Positions 1-12,060 of a stretch of DNA of 64,000 nucleotides are shown here, one piece after another; position 1 is the first letter of the stretch; every line of letters starts with the position of its first letter. A program made the translations under genes and the position numbers. The notes beneath the pieces were generated by a model. That model did not search any database, was not told where the DNA came from, and was given only the letters and a program-made list of their open reading frames with translations. The stretch comes from Ulva prolifera (taxonomy: Eukaryota > Chlorophyta > Ulvophyceae > Ulvales > Ulvaceae): positions 6,036,538-6,100,537 of the forward strand of contig CM041203.1 of the NCBI GenBank assembly GCA_023078555.1. The letters run 5' to 3'.

Positions 1-2450
1 CCAAGCATGTTTGTGTAGAAACCAAATGGCTCAAGCAGTTCCCAAGCATGTCTAGTGAGTTCCCAAGCATGTTTGCGTAGAAACCAAGTGGCTCAAACAG
101 TTCCCAAGCATTTCTAGTGAGTTCCCAAGCATGTTTGTTTAGAAACCCAGTGGCCGCGGCAATTCCCAAGCATGTCTAGTGAGTTCCCAAGCATGTTTGT
201 GTAGAAACCAAGTGGCTCAAACACTTCCCAAGCATGTCTAGTGAGTTCCCAAGCACGTTTGTGTAGGAACCAAGTGGCTCAAACACTTCCCAAGCATTTC
301 TAGTGAGTTCCCAAGCATGTTTGTGTAGAAACCAAGTGGCCGCGGCAATTCCCAAGCATGTCTAGTGAGTTCCCAAGCACGTTTGTGTAGAAACCAAGTG
401 GCTCAAACACTTCCCAAGCATGTATAGTCAGTTTCCAAGCACGTTTGTGTAGAAACCAAGTGGCTCAAACAGTTCCCAAGCATGTTTGTTTAGAAACCAA
501 GTGGCCGCGGCAATTCCCAAGCATGTCTAGTGAGTTCCCAAGCACGTTTGTGTAGAACCCAAGTGGCTCAAACACTTCCCAAGCATGTATAGTCAGTTCC
601 CAAGCATGTTTGTGTAGAAACCAAGTGGCTCAAACAGTTCCCAAGCATGTTTGTGTAGAAACCAAGTGGCCGCGGCAATTCCCAAGCATGTCTAGTGAGT
701 TCCCAAGCACGTTTGTGTAGAACCCAAGTGGCTCAAACACTTCCCAAGCATGTATAGTCAGTTCCCAAGCATGTTTGCGTAGAAACCAAGTGGCTCAAGC
801 AGTTCCCAAGCATTTCTAGTGAGTTCCCAAGCATGTTTGTGTAGAAACCAAGTGGCCGCGGCAATTCCCAAGCATGTCTAGTGAGTTCCCAAGCATGTTT
901 GTGTAGAAACCAAGTGGCTCAAACACTTCCCAAGCATGTCTAGTGAGTTCCCAAGCACGTTTGTGTAGGAACCAAGTGGCTCAAACACTTCCCAAGCATG
1001 TATAGTCAGTTCCCAAGCACGTTTGTGTAGAAACCAAGTGGCTCAAACAGTTCCCAAGCATGTTTGTGTAGAAACCAAGCACGTTTGTGTAGAACCCAAG
1101 TGGCTCAAACACTTCCCAAGCATGTATAGTCAGTTCCCAAGCATGTTTGTGTAGAAACCAAATGGCTCAAGCAGTTCCCAAGCATGTCTAGTGAGTTCCC
1201 AAGCACGTTTGTGTAGAAACCAAGTGGCTCTAACACTTCCCAAGCATGTATAGTCGGTTCCCAAGCATGTTTGTGTAGAAACCAAATGGCTCAAGCAGTT
1301 CCCAAGCATGTCTAGTGAGTTCCCAAGCATGTTTGCGTAGAAACCAAGTGGCTCAAGCAGTTCCCAAGCATTTCTAGTGAGTTCCCAAGCATGTTTGTTT
1401 AGAAACCCAGTGGCCGCGGCAATTCCCAAGCATGTCTAGTGAGTTCCCAAGCATGTTTGTGTAGAAACCAAGTGGCTCAAAACACTTCCCAAGCATGTTA
1501 GTGAGTTCCCAAGCACGTTTGTGTAGGAACCACGTGGCTCAAACAGTTCCCAAGCATGTCTAGTGAGTTCCCAAGCACGTTTGTGTAGAAACCAAGTGGC
1601 TCAAACTAGTTCCCAAGCATGTTTGTTTAAGAACCAAGTGGCCGCGGCAATTCCCAAGCATGTCTAGTGAGTTTCCCAAGCACGTTTGTGTACGAACCCA
1701 AGTGGCTCAAACACTTCCCAAGCATGTATAGTCAGTTCCCAAGCATGTTTGTGTAGAAAACCAAATGGCTCAAGAAGTTCCCAAGCATGTCTAGTGAGTT
1801 CCCAAGAATTTTGTTAGAACCAAGGGGCTCAACAGTTACCAAGCATGTCTACTGAGGTCCCAAGCACGTTGTGTAGAAACCAAGTGGCCAAACCACTTCC
1901 CAAGCATGTCTAGTGAGTCCCAAGCACGTTTTGTGTAGGAACCAAGTGGCTCAAACACTTCCCAAGCATGTATAGTCAGTTCCCAAGCACGTTGTGTAGA
2001 AACCAAGTGGCCCAAACAGTTCCCAAGCATGTATAGTCAGTTCCAAGCATGTTTGTGTAGAAACCAAGTGGCTCAAGCAGTTCCCAAGCATGTCTAGTGA
2101 GTTCCCAAGCATGTTTGTGTAGAAAACCAAGTGGCTCAAGCAGTTCCCAAGCATGTCTAGTGAGTTCCCAAGCATGTTTGTGTAGAAACCAAGTGGCTCA
2201 AACAGTTCCCAAGCATGTCTACTGAGGTCCCAAGCACGTTTGTGTAGAAACCAAGTGGCCCAAACAGTTCCCAAGCATGTATAGTCAGTTCCCAAGCATG
2301 TTTGTGTAGAAACCAAGTGGCTCAAGCAGTTCCCAAGCATGTATAGTCAGTTCCCAAGCATGTTTGTGTAGAAACCAATGGCTCAAGCAGTTCCCAAGCA
2401 TGTCTAGTGAGTTCCCAAGCATGTTTGCGTAGAAACCAAGTGGCTCAAAC
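1..2450 (+). repeat. Copy of the 31.1-33.6 kb satellite block
   Basis: The order and type of monomers match 31,144-33,590 at an offset of 31,143. This includes the 41-bp TTTGTTTAG monomer, the AAACCAAGCACG hybrid monomer, the TCTACTGAGG monomers and the GGCCCAAACAG ending. To about 1,430 the match is essentially base for base; beyond that the same order is kept but single-base insertions and deletions appear. This block therefore belongs to the subfamily that fills 19-64 kb, not to the subfamily that follows it at 2.6-11.4 kb. The relation was read by eye from monomer variants. Confidence 0.85.
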
Positions 2451-4045
2451 AGTTTCCCAAGCATGTTCTAGTGAGTGTCCCAAGCATGTTTGGTGTAGAA
2501 ACCAGTGGCTCAAACAGTTCCCCAAGCATGTCTAGTGAGTTTCCCAAGCATGTTTAGTGTAGGAAACCAGATGGCTGCAAACAGTCCCCAAGACATGTCT
2601 AGTGAGTTTCCCAAGCATTTTTGTGTAGGAAACCAAGTGGGCGCGGAACATTCCCACGCATGTTATATTGAGTTCCCAAGCATGGTTTGGTAGTTAAACC
2701 AAGTGGCCTCAAAGCAGTTCCCAGCATGTCTAGTGAGTCCCCAAGCATGTTTGTGTAGAAACCAAGTGGCCTCCACAAGTTTCCCAAGCATGTCTAGTGA
2801 GTTCCCAAGCATGTTTGTTAGAACCAAGTGGCTCAGGCAGGCATTCCCAAGCATTTTTGTATATTGGCCGCGGGCATTCCAGCATTAGGATTTGCCCAAG
2901 CACGTTTTGTGTAGAACCAAGTGGCTCGAAGCAGTTCCCAAGCATGTCTAGTGAGTTCCAAGCATGTTTGTGTAGAAACCAAGTGGCTCAAACAGTTCCC
3001 AAGCATGTCTAGCTGAGTTCCCCAAGCACTGTTTGTGTAGAAACCAAGTGGCTCAAACATTTCCCAAGCATGTCTAGTGAGTTCCCAAGCACGTTTGTGT
3101 AGAAACCAAGTGGCTCAAACACTTCCCAAGCATGTATAGTGAGTTCCCAAGCACTTTTGTGTAGAAACAAGTGGCTCAAACAGTTCCCAAGCATGTCTAG
3201 TGAGTTCCCAAGCATGTTTGTGTAGAAAACCAAGTGGCTCAAACAGTTCCCAAGCATGTCTAGTGAGTTCCCAAGCATGTTTGTGTAGAAAACTTCCCAA
3301 TGTGGCCGCCCTCGGCAATTCCCAAGCATGTATAGTGAGTTCCCAAGCACGTTTGTGTAGAAACAAGTGGCTCAACAGTTCCAAGCATGTCTAGTGAGTT
3401 CCCAAGCATGTTGTGTAGAAACCAAGTGGCTCAAACAGTTCCCAAGCATGTCTAGTGAGTTACCCAAGCAGTTTGTGTAGAAACCAAGTGGCTCAAACAG
3501 TTCCCAAGCATGTTAGTGGTTGTAGAAACCAGTGGCTAAAGCAGTTCCAGCATGTCTAGTGAGTTCCCAAGCAGTTTGTAGAAACCAAGTGGCTCAAACA
3601 GTTCCCAAGCATGTCTAGTGAGTTCCCAAGCATGTTTGTGTAGAAACCAAGTGGCTCAAACAGTTCCCAAGCATGTCTAGTGAGTTCCCAAGCATGTTGT
3701 GTAGAACCAAGTGGCTCAAACAGTTCAAGATGTCTAGTGACCAAGATTTGGCCATGGCCAAACAGTTCCCAAGCATGTCTAGTGAGTTCCCAAGCATGTT
3801 TGTGTAGAAACCAAGTGGCTCAAACAGTTCCCAAGCATGTCTAGTGAGTTCCCAAGCATGTTTGTGTAGAAACCAAGTGCTCAAACAGTTCCCAAGCATG
3901 TCTAGTGAGTCCAGTTGTGTAGAAACCAAGTGGCACAGTCCAAAGCATGTCTAGTGAGTTCCCAAGCATGTTTGTGTAGAAACCAAGTGGCTCAAGACAG
4001 TTCCCAAGCGTCTAGTGAGTTCCCAAGCATGTTTGTGTAGAAACC
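1440..4045 (+). repeat. Indel-rich satellite segment
   Basis: The 62-bp unit continues, but nearly every monomer carries single-base losses or gains. Most are in short homopolymers: CCC to CC, TTT to TT, AAA to AAAA. The worst stretch is about 2,440-2,960. The subfamily changes inside it, from the TATAGTCAG/CTAACAC type to the TATATTGAG/TAGTTAACC type, near 2,450-2,690. Either this is an old, freely mutating part of the array or a poorly polished, thinly covered part of the assembly. Preserved monomer order against 32.6-33.6 kb favours the latter for its first kilobase. Confidence 0.8.
3747..3762. other. 16-bp perfect palindrome within satellite
   Basis: TTTGGCCATGGCCAAA reads the same on both strands and replaces the usual monomer sequence inside a rearranged unit (3,720-3,770). 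The array is otherwise purely head-to-tail and lacks palindromes of this length. It may be a tiny foldback between two CCAAG-containing ends or a local consensus error, since it sits in an indel-rich segment. Confidence 0.7.
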
Positions 4046-4049
4046 AAGT

Positions 4050-7030
4050 GGGCCGCGGGCAATTCCCAAGCATGTATATTGAGTTCCCAAGCACGTTTGT
4101 GTAGAAACCAAGTGGCTCAAGCAGTTCCCAAGCATGTCTAGTGAGTTCCCAAGCATGTTTGTGTAGAAACCAAGTGGCTCAAACAGTTCCCAAGCATGTC
4201 TAGTGAGTTCCCAAGCACGTTTGTGTAGAAACCAAGTGGCTCAAACAGTTCTCAAGCATGTCTAGTGAGTTCCCAAGCATGTTTGTGTAGTTACCAAGTG
4301 GCTCAAACAGTTCCCAAGCATGTCTAGTGAGTTCCCAAGCATGTTTGTGTAGAAACCAAGTGGCTCAAACAGTTCCCAAGCATGTCTAGTGAGTTCCCAA
4401 GCATGTTTGTGTAGTTACCAAGTGGCTCAAACAGTTCCCAAGCATGTCTAGTGAGTTCCCAAGCATGTTTGTGTAGAAACCAAGTGGCTCAAACAGTTCC
4501 CAAGCATGTTTGTGTAGAAACCAAGTGGCCGCGGCAATTCCCAAGCATGTATAGTGAGTTCCCAAGCACGTTTGTGTAGAAACCAAGTGGCTCAAGCAGT
4601 TCCCAAGCATGTCTAGTGAGTTTCCAAGCATGTTTGTGTAGAAACCAAGTGGCTCAAACAGTTCCCAAGCATGTCTAGTGAGTTCCCAAGCATGTTTGTG
4701 TAGAAACCAAGTGGCTCAAACAGTTCCCAAGCATGTCTAGTGAGTTCCCAAGCATGTTTGTGTAGAAACCAAGTGGCTCAAACAGTTCCCAAGCATGTCT
4801 AGTGAGTTCCCAAGCATGTTTGTGTAGAAACCAAGTGGCCGCGGCAATTCCCAAGCATGTATATTGAGTTCCCAAGCACATTTGTGTAGAAACCAAGTGG
4901 CTCAAGCAGTTCCCAAGCATGTCTAGTGAGTTCCCAAGCATGTTTGTGTAGAAACCAAGTGGCTCAAGCAGTTCCCAAGCATGTCTAGTGAGTTCCCAAG
5001 CATGTTTTGTAGAAACCAAGTGGCTCAAACAGTTCCCAAGCATGTCTAGTGAGTTCCCAAGCACGTTTGTGTAGAAACCATGTGGCTCAAGCAGTTCCCA
5101 AGCATGTCTAGTGAGTTCCCAAGCATGTTTGTGTAGAAACCAAGTGGCTCAAACAGTTCCCAAGCATGTCTAGTGAGTTCCCAAGCATGTTTGTGTAGAA
5201 ACCAAGTGGCCGCGGCAATTCCCAAGCATGTATATTGAGTTCGTAAGCACGGTTGTGTAGAAACCAAGTGGCTCAAACAGTTCCCAAGAATGTCTAGTGA
5301 GTTCCCAAGCATGTTAGTGTAGAAACCAAGTGGCTCAAACAGTTCCCAAGCATGTCTAGTGAGTTCCCAAGCATGTTTGTGTAGAAACCAAGTGGCTCAA
5401 ACAGTTCCCAAGCATGTCTAGTGAGTTCCCAAGCATGTTTGTGTAGAAACCAAGTGGCTCAAACAGTTCCCAAGCATGTCTAGTGAGTTCCCAAGCACGT
5501 TTGTGTAGAAACCAAGTGGCTCAAACAGTTCTCAAGCATGTCTAGTGAGTTCCCAAGCATGTTTGTGTAGTTACCAAGTGGCTCAAACAGTTCCCAAGCA
5601 TGTCTAGTGAGTTCCCAAGCATGTTTGTGTAGAAACCAAGTGGCTCAAACAGTTCCCAAGCATGTCTAGTGAGTTCCCAAGCATGTTTGTGTAGTTACCA
5701 AGTGGCTCAAACAGTTCCCAAGCATGTCTAGTGAGTTCCCAAGCATGTTTGTGTAGAAACCAAGTGGCTCAAACAGTTCCCAAGCATGTTTGTGTAGAAA
5801 CCAAGTGGCCGCGGCAATTCCCAAGCATGTATAGTGAGTTCCCAAGCACGTTTGTGTAGAAACCAAGTGGCTCAAGCAGTTCCCAAGCATGTCTAGTGAG
5901 TTTCCAAGCATGTTTGTGTAGAAACCAAGTGGCTCAAACAGTTCCCAAGCATGTCTAGTGAGTTCCCAAGCATGTTTGTGTAGAAACCAAGTGGCTCAAA
6001 CAGTTCCCAAGCATGTCTAGTGAGTTCCCAAGCATGTTTGTGTAGAAACCAAGTGGCTCAAACAGTTCCCAAGCATGTCTAGTGAGTTCCCAAGCATGTT
6101 TGTGTACTTACCAAGTGGCTCAAACAGTTCCCAAGCATGTCTAGTGAGTTCCCAAGCATGTTTGTGTAGAAACCAAGTGGCTCAAACAGTTCCCAAGCAT
6201 GTCTAGTGAGTTCCCAAGCATGTTTGTGTAGAAACCAAGTGGCCGCGGCAATTCCCAAGCATGTATATTGAGTTCCCAAGCACATTTGTGTAGAAACCAA
6301 GTGGCTCAAGCAGTTCCCAAGCATGTCTAGTGAGTTCCCAAGCATGTTTGTGTAGAAACCAAGTGGCTCAAGCAGTTCCCAAGCATGTCTAGTGAGTTCC
6401 CAAGCATGTTTGTGTAGAAACCAAGTGGCTCAAACAGTTCCCAAGCATGTCTAGTGAGTTCCCAAGCACGTTTGTGTAGAAACCATGTGGCTCAAGCAGT
6501 TCCCAAGCATGTCTAGTGAGTTCCCAAGCATGTTTGTGTAGAAACCAAGTGGCTCAAACAGTTCCCAAGCATGTCTAGTGAGTTCCCAAGCATGTTTGTG
6601 TAGAAACCAAGTGGCTCAAACAGTTCCCAAGCATGTCTAGTGAGTTCCCAAGCATGTTTGTGTAGAAACCAAGTGGCTCAAACAGTTCCCAAGCATGTCT
6701 AGTGAGTTCCCAAGCATGTTTGTGTAGTTACCAAGTGGCTCAAACAGTTCCCAAGCATGTCTAGTGAGTTCCCAAGCATGTTTGTGTAGAAACCAAGTGG
6801 CTCAAACAGTTCCCAAGCATGTTTGTGTAGAAACCAAGTGGCCGCGGCAATTCCCAAGCATGTATAGTGAGTTCCCAAGCACGTTTGTGTAGAAACCAAG
6901 TGGCTCAAGCAGTTCCCAAGCATGTCTAGTGAGTTCCCAAGCATGTTTGTGTAGAAACCAAGTGGCTCAAACACTTCCCAAGCATGTCTAGTGAGTTCCC
7001 AAGCATGTTTGTGTAGAAACCAAGTGGCTC
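4050..7030 (+). repeat. ~2.95-kb satellite block, copy 1
   Basis: Same monomer order as 8,018-10,935. The offset is 3,968 bp at the left side and 3,906 bp from about 5,460 on; the change equals one 62-bp monomer lost in copy 2. Shared private markers (TTCTCAAGC, GTAGTTACC, GTACTTACC, TTCGTAAGC, CATGTTAGTG) make independent origin unlikely. It also contains an internal partial repeat at offset 1,280 (4,150-4,640 against 5,430-5,920). Order diverges at the right edge, near 7,030 against 10,935. Confidence 0.88.
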
Positions 7031-8017
7031 AAACAGTTCCCAAGCATGTCTAGTGAGTTCCCAAGCATGTTTGTGTAGAAACCAAGTGGCTCAAACAGTT
7101 CCCAAGCATGTCTAGTGAGTTCCCAAGCATGTTTGTGTAGAAACCAAGTGGCTCAAACAGTTCCCAAGCATGTCTAGTGAGTTCCCAAGCATGTTTGTGT
7201 AGAAACCAAGTGGCCGCGGCAATTCCCAAGCATGTATATTGAGTTCCCAAGCACGTTTGTGTAGAAACCAAGTGGCTAAGGCAGTTCCCAAGCATGTCTA
7301 GTGAGTTCCCAAGCATGTTTGTGTAGAAACCAAGTGGCTCAAACAGTTCCCAAGCATGTCTAGTGAGTTCCCAAGCACTGTTTGTGTAGAAACCAAGTGG
7401 CTCAAACAGTTCTCCAAGCATGTCTAGTGAGTTCCCAAGCATGTTTGTGTAGAAACCAAGTGGCTCAAACAGTTCCCAAGCATGTCTAGTGAGTTCCCAA
7501 GCATGTTTGTGTAGAAACCAAGTGGCTCAAACAGTTCCCAAGCATGTCTAGTGAGTTCCCAAGCATGTTTGTGTAGAAACCAAGTGGCTCAAACAGTTCC
7601 CAAGCATGTCTAGTGAGTTCCCAAGCATGTTTGTGTAGAAACCAAGTGGCTCAAACAGTTCCCAAGCATGTCTAGTGAGTTCCCAAGCATGTTTGTGTAG
7701 AAACCAAGTGGCTCAAACAGTTCCCAAGCATGTCTAGTGAGTTCCCAAGCATGTTTGTGTAGAAACCAAGTGGCTCAAACAGTTCCCAAGCATGTCTAGT
7801 GAGTTCCCAAGCATGTTTGTGTAGAAACCAAGTGGCCGCGGCAATTCCCAAGCATGTATAGTGAGTTCCCAAGCACGTTTGTGTAGAAACCAAGTGGCTC
7901 AAGCAGTTCCCAAGCATGTCTAGTGAGTTCCCAAGCATGTTTGTGTAGAAACCAAGTGGCTCAAACAGTTCCCAAGCATGTCTAGTGAGTTCCCAAGCAT
8001 GTTTGTGTAGAAACCAA

Positions 8018-10935
8018 GTGGCCGCGGCAATTCCCAAGCATGTATATTGAGTTCCCAAGCACGTTTGTGTAGAAACCAAGTGGCTCAAGCAGTTCCCAAG
8101 CATGTCTAGTGAGTTCCCAAGCATGTTTGTGTAGAAACCAAGTGGCTCAAACAGTTCCCAAGCATGTCTAGTGAGTTCCCAAGCACGTTTGTGTAGAAAC
8201 CAAGTGGCTCAAACAGTTCTCAAGCATGTCTAGTGAGTTCCCAAGCATGTTTGTGTAGTTACCAAGTGGCTCAAACAGTTCCCAAGCATGTCTAGTGAGT
8301 TCCCAAGCATGTTTGTGTAGAAACCAAGTGGCTCAAACAGTTCCCAAGCATGTCTAGTGAGTTCCCAAGCATGTTTGTGTAGTTACCAAGTGGCTCAAAC
8401 AGTTCCCAAGCATGTCTAGTGAGTTCCCAAGCATGTTTGTGTAGAAACCAAGTGGCTCAAACAGTTCCCAAGCATGTTTGTGTAGAAACCAAGTGGCCGC
8501 GGCAATTCCCAAGCATGTATAGTGAGTTCCCAAGCACGTTTGTGTAGAAACCAAGTGGCTCAAGCAGTTCCCAAGCATGTCTAGTGAGTTTCCAAGCATG
8601 TTTGTGTAGAAACCAAGTGGCTCAAACAGTTCCCAAGCATGTCTAGTGAGTTCCCAAGCATGTTTGTGTAGAAACCAAGTGGCTCAAACAGTTCCCAAGC
8701 ATGTCTAGTGAGTTCCCAAGCATGTTTGTGTAGAAACCAAGTGGCTCAAACAGTTCCCAAGCATGTCTAGTGAGTTCCCAAGCATGTTTGTGTAGAAACC
8801 AAGTGGCCGCGGCAATTCCCAAGCATGTATATTGAGTTCCCAAGCACATTTGTGTAGAAACCAAGTGGCTCAAGCAGTTCCCAAGCATGTCTAGTGAGTT
8901 CCCAAGCATGTTTGTGTAGAAACCAAGTGGCTCAAGCAGTTCCCAAGCATGTCTAGTGAGTTCCCAAGCATGTTTGTGTAGAAACCAAGTGGCTCAAACA
9001 GTTCCCAAGCATGTCTAGTGAGTTCCCAAGCACGTTTGTGTAGAAACCATGTGGCTCAAGCAGTTCCCAAGCATGTCTAGTGAGTTCCCAAGCATGTTTG
9101 TGTAGAAACCAAGTGGCTCAAACAGTTCCCAAGCATGTCTAGTGAGTTCCCAAGCATGTTTGTGTAGAAACCAAGTGGCCGTGGCAATTCCCAAGCATGT
9201 ATATTGAGTTCGTAAGCACGTTTGTGTAGAAACCAAGTGGCTCAAACAGTTCCCAAGAATGTCTAGTGAGTTCCCAAGCATGTTAGTGTAGAAACCAAGT
9301 GGCTCAAACAGTTCCCAAGCATGTCTAGTGAGTTCCCAAGCATGTTTGTGTAGAAACCAAGTGGCTCAAACAGTTCCCAAGCATGTCTAGTGAGTTCCCA
9401 AGCACGTTTGTGTAGAAACCAAGTGGCTCAAACAGTTCTCAAGCATGTCTAGTGAGTTCCCAAGCATGTTTGTGTAGTACCAAGTGGCTCAAACAGTTCC
9501 CAAGCATGTCTAGTGAGTTCCCAAGCATGTTTGTGTAGAAACCAAGTGGCTCAAACAGTTCCCAAGCATGTCTAGTGAGTTCCCAAGCATGTTTGTGTAG
9601 TTACCAAGTGGCTCAAACAGTTCCCAAGCATGTCTAGTGAGTTCCCAAGCATGTTTGTGTAGAAACCAAGTGGCTCAAACAGTTCCCAAGCATGTTTGTG
9701 TAGAAACCAAGTGGCCGCGGCAATTCCCAAGCATGTATAGTGAGTTCCCAAGCACGTTTGTGTAGAAACCAAGTGGCTCAAGCAGTTCCCAAGCATGTCT
9801 AGTGAGTTTCCAAGCATGTTTGTGTAGAAACCAAGTGGCTCAAACAGTTCCCAAGCATGTCTAGTGAGTTCCCAAGCATGTTTGTGTAGAAACCAAGTGG
9901 CTCAAACAGTTCCCAAGCATGTCTAGTGAGTTCCCAAGCATGTTTGTGTAGAAACCAAGTGGCTCAAACAGTTCCCAAGCATGTCTAGTGAGTTCCCAAG
10001 CATGTTTGTGTACTTACCAAGTGGCTCAAACAGTTCCCAAGCATGTCTAGTGAGTTCCCAAGCATGTTTGTGTAGAAACCAAGTGGCTCAAACAGTTCCC
10101 AAGCATGTCTAGTGAGTTCCCAAGCATGTTTGTGTAGAAACCAAGTGGCCGCGGCAATTCCCAAGCATGTATATTGAGTTCCCAAGCACATTTGTGTAGA
10201 AACCAAGTGGCTCAAGCAGTTCCCAAGCATGTCTAGTGAGTTCCCAAGCATGTTTGTGTAGAAACCAAGTGGCTCAAGCAGTTCCCAAGCATGTCTAGTG
10301 AGTTCCCAAGCATGTTTGTGTAGAAACCAAGTGGCTCAAACAGTTCCCAAGCATGTCTAGTGAGTTCCCAAGCACGTTTGTGTAGAAACCATGTGGCTCA
10401 AGCAGTTCCCAAGCATGTCTAGTGAGTTCCCAAGCATGTTTGTGTAGAAACCAAGTGGCTCAAACAGTTCCCAAGCATGTCTAGTGAGTTCCCAAGCATG
10501 TTTGTGTAGAAACCAAGTGGCTCAAACAGTTCCCAAGCATGTCTAGTGAGTTCCCAAGCATGTTTGTGTAGAAACCAAGTGGCTCAAACAGTTCCCAAGC
10601 ATGTCTAGTGAGTTCCCAAGCATGTTTGTGTAGTTACCAAGTGGCTCAAACAGTTCCCAAGCATGTCTAGTGAGTTCCCAAGCATGTTTGTGTAGAAACC
10701 AAGTGGCTCAAACAGTTCCCAAGCATGTTTGTGTAGAAACCAAGTGGCCGCGGCAATTCCCAAGCATGTATAGTGAGTTCCCAAGCACGTTTGTGTAGAA
10801 ACCAAGTGGCTCAAGCAGTTCCCAAGCATGTCTAGTGAGTTCCCAAGCATGTTTGTGTAGAAACCAAGTGGCTCAAACACTTCCCAAGCATGTCTAGTGA
10901 GTTCCCAAGCATGTTTGTGTAGAAACCAAGTGGCC
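8018..10935 (+). repeat. ~2.95-kb satellite block, copy 2
   Basis: Second copy of the block at 4,050-7,030. It lacks one 62-bp monomer near 9,370 and has small differences, such as CCGTGGCAA at 9,179 where copy 1 has CCGCGGCAA, and GTAGTACC near 9,476 with one base lost. It lies in direct orientation about 1 kb from the end of copy 1. Confidence 0.88.
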
Positions 10936-11449
10936 GCGGCAATTCCCAAGCATGTATATTGAGTTCCCAAGCACGTTTGTGTAGAAACCAAGTGGCTCAA
11001 GCAGTTCCCAAGCATGTCTAGTGAGTTCCCAAGCATGTTTGTGTAGAAACGAAGTGGCTCAAACAGTTCCCAAGCATGTCTAGTGAGTTCCCAAGCATGT
11101 TTGTGTAGAAACCAAGTGGCCGCGGCAATTCCCAAGCATGTATATTGAGTTCCCAAGCACGTTTGTGTAGAAACCAAGTGGCTCAAGCAGTTCCCAAGCA
11201 TGTCTAGTGAGTTCCCAAGCATGTTTGTGTAGAAACCAAGTGGCTCAAACAGTTCCCAAGCATGTCTAGTGAGTTCCCAAGCATGTTTGTGTAGAAACCA
11301 AGTGGCTCAAACAGTTCCCAAGAATGTCTAGTGAGTTCCCAAGCATGTTAGTGTAGAAACCAAGTGGCTCAAACAGTTCCCAAGCATGTCTAGTGAGTTC
11401 CCAAGCATGTTTGTGTAGAAACCAAGTGGCTCAAACAGTTCCCAAGCAT

Positions 11450-12060
11450 GTCCTAGTGGAGTTCCCAAGCATGTTTGTGTAGTAAACCAAGTGGCTCAAA
11501 CAGTTCCCAAGCATGTCTAGTGAGTTCCCAAGCATGTTTGTGTAGAAACCAAGTGGCTCAAACATTTCCCAAGCATGTCTAGTGAGTTCCCAAGCATGTT
11601 TGTGTAGAAACCAAGTGGCTCAAAACAGTTCCCAGCATGTTTGTGTAGAAAAGGGCCAAAAGCAGTCTAGTGAGTTCCAAGCATGTTAGCATTCAACAGT
11701 CCCAAGCAGGTTGTGTAGCAAGAACCCAGTGGCTCACAGTTCCCAAGCAGGTTTGTGTGTAGAAACCAAGTGCGCTAGCATTCCCACGCATGTCCATCAC
11801 TTCCAGCATGTTGTGTAGAAAGCATGTGGCTCAAACAGTTCCCAAGCATGTTAGTCAGTTCCCAAGCATGTTTGTGTTGTAGAAACCAAGTGGCTTCAAA
11901 CAGTTCCAAGACTGTTGTGTAGAAAACCAAGTGGCCGCGGCAATCCCACGCCATGTCCCGTCACTTCCCAAGCATGTTTGATGTAGAAAAGAATGGGCTC
12001 AAGCAGTTCCCAAGCATGTCTATTCAAGTTCCCAAGCATTTTTGTGTAGAACCAAGTGGC
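11450..12060 (+). repeat. Indel-rich satellite segment at subfamily boundary
   Basis: Monomers become irregular (for example 11,640-11,830, where units are truncated and joined out of phase). They emerge as a different subfamily with TCTATTCAG and TCCAGTCAC. The flanks on both sides are clean. This is the second of three type changes that coincide with an indel-rich stretch. Confidence 0.8.

Larger units (their letters stand above)
4050..11450 (+). repeat. Satellite subfamily 2 (TATATTGAG/TATAGTGAG type)
   Basis: A cleaner block dominated by monomers with TCTAGTGAG, CATG and CTCAAACAG. Interspersed are CCGCGGCAA-ending monomers followed by TATATTGAG or TATAGTGAG monomers. Private markers include GTAGTTACC in place of GTAGAAACC (4,290, 4,412, 5,572, 5,694, 6,727, 8,261, 8,383, 9,601), GTACTTACC (6,106 and 10,012) and CACATTTG (4,878, 6,290, 8,846, 10,188). 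The CTAACAC and TATAGTCAG monomers of the right arm are absent here, so this block expanded separately from the right arm. Confidence 0.9.

Noticed and set aside
10605-11222. Minus-strand open frames of 60-205 codons throughout the satellite (this is the longest)
   Set aside because: They repeat the same peptide blocks with the 62-bp period, change frame every monomer, stop at ordinary monomer variants and have no independent start or codon signature. They arise from the scarcity of stops on this strand of the repeat.
4050-11450. CRISPR-like direct repeats of 21-41 bp
   Set aside because: There are no unique spacers; the intervening sequence is itself repeated, so this is a tandem satellite.
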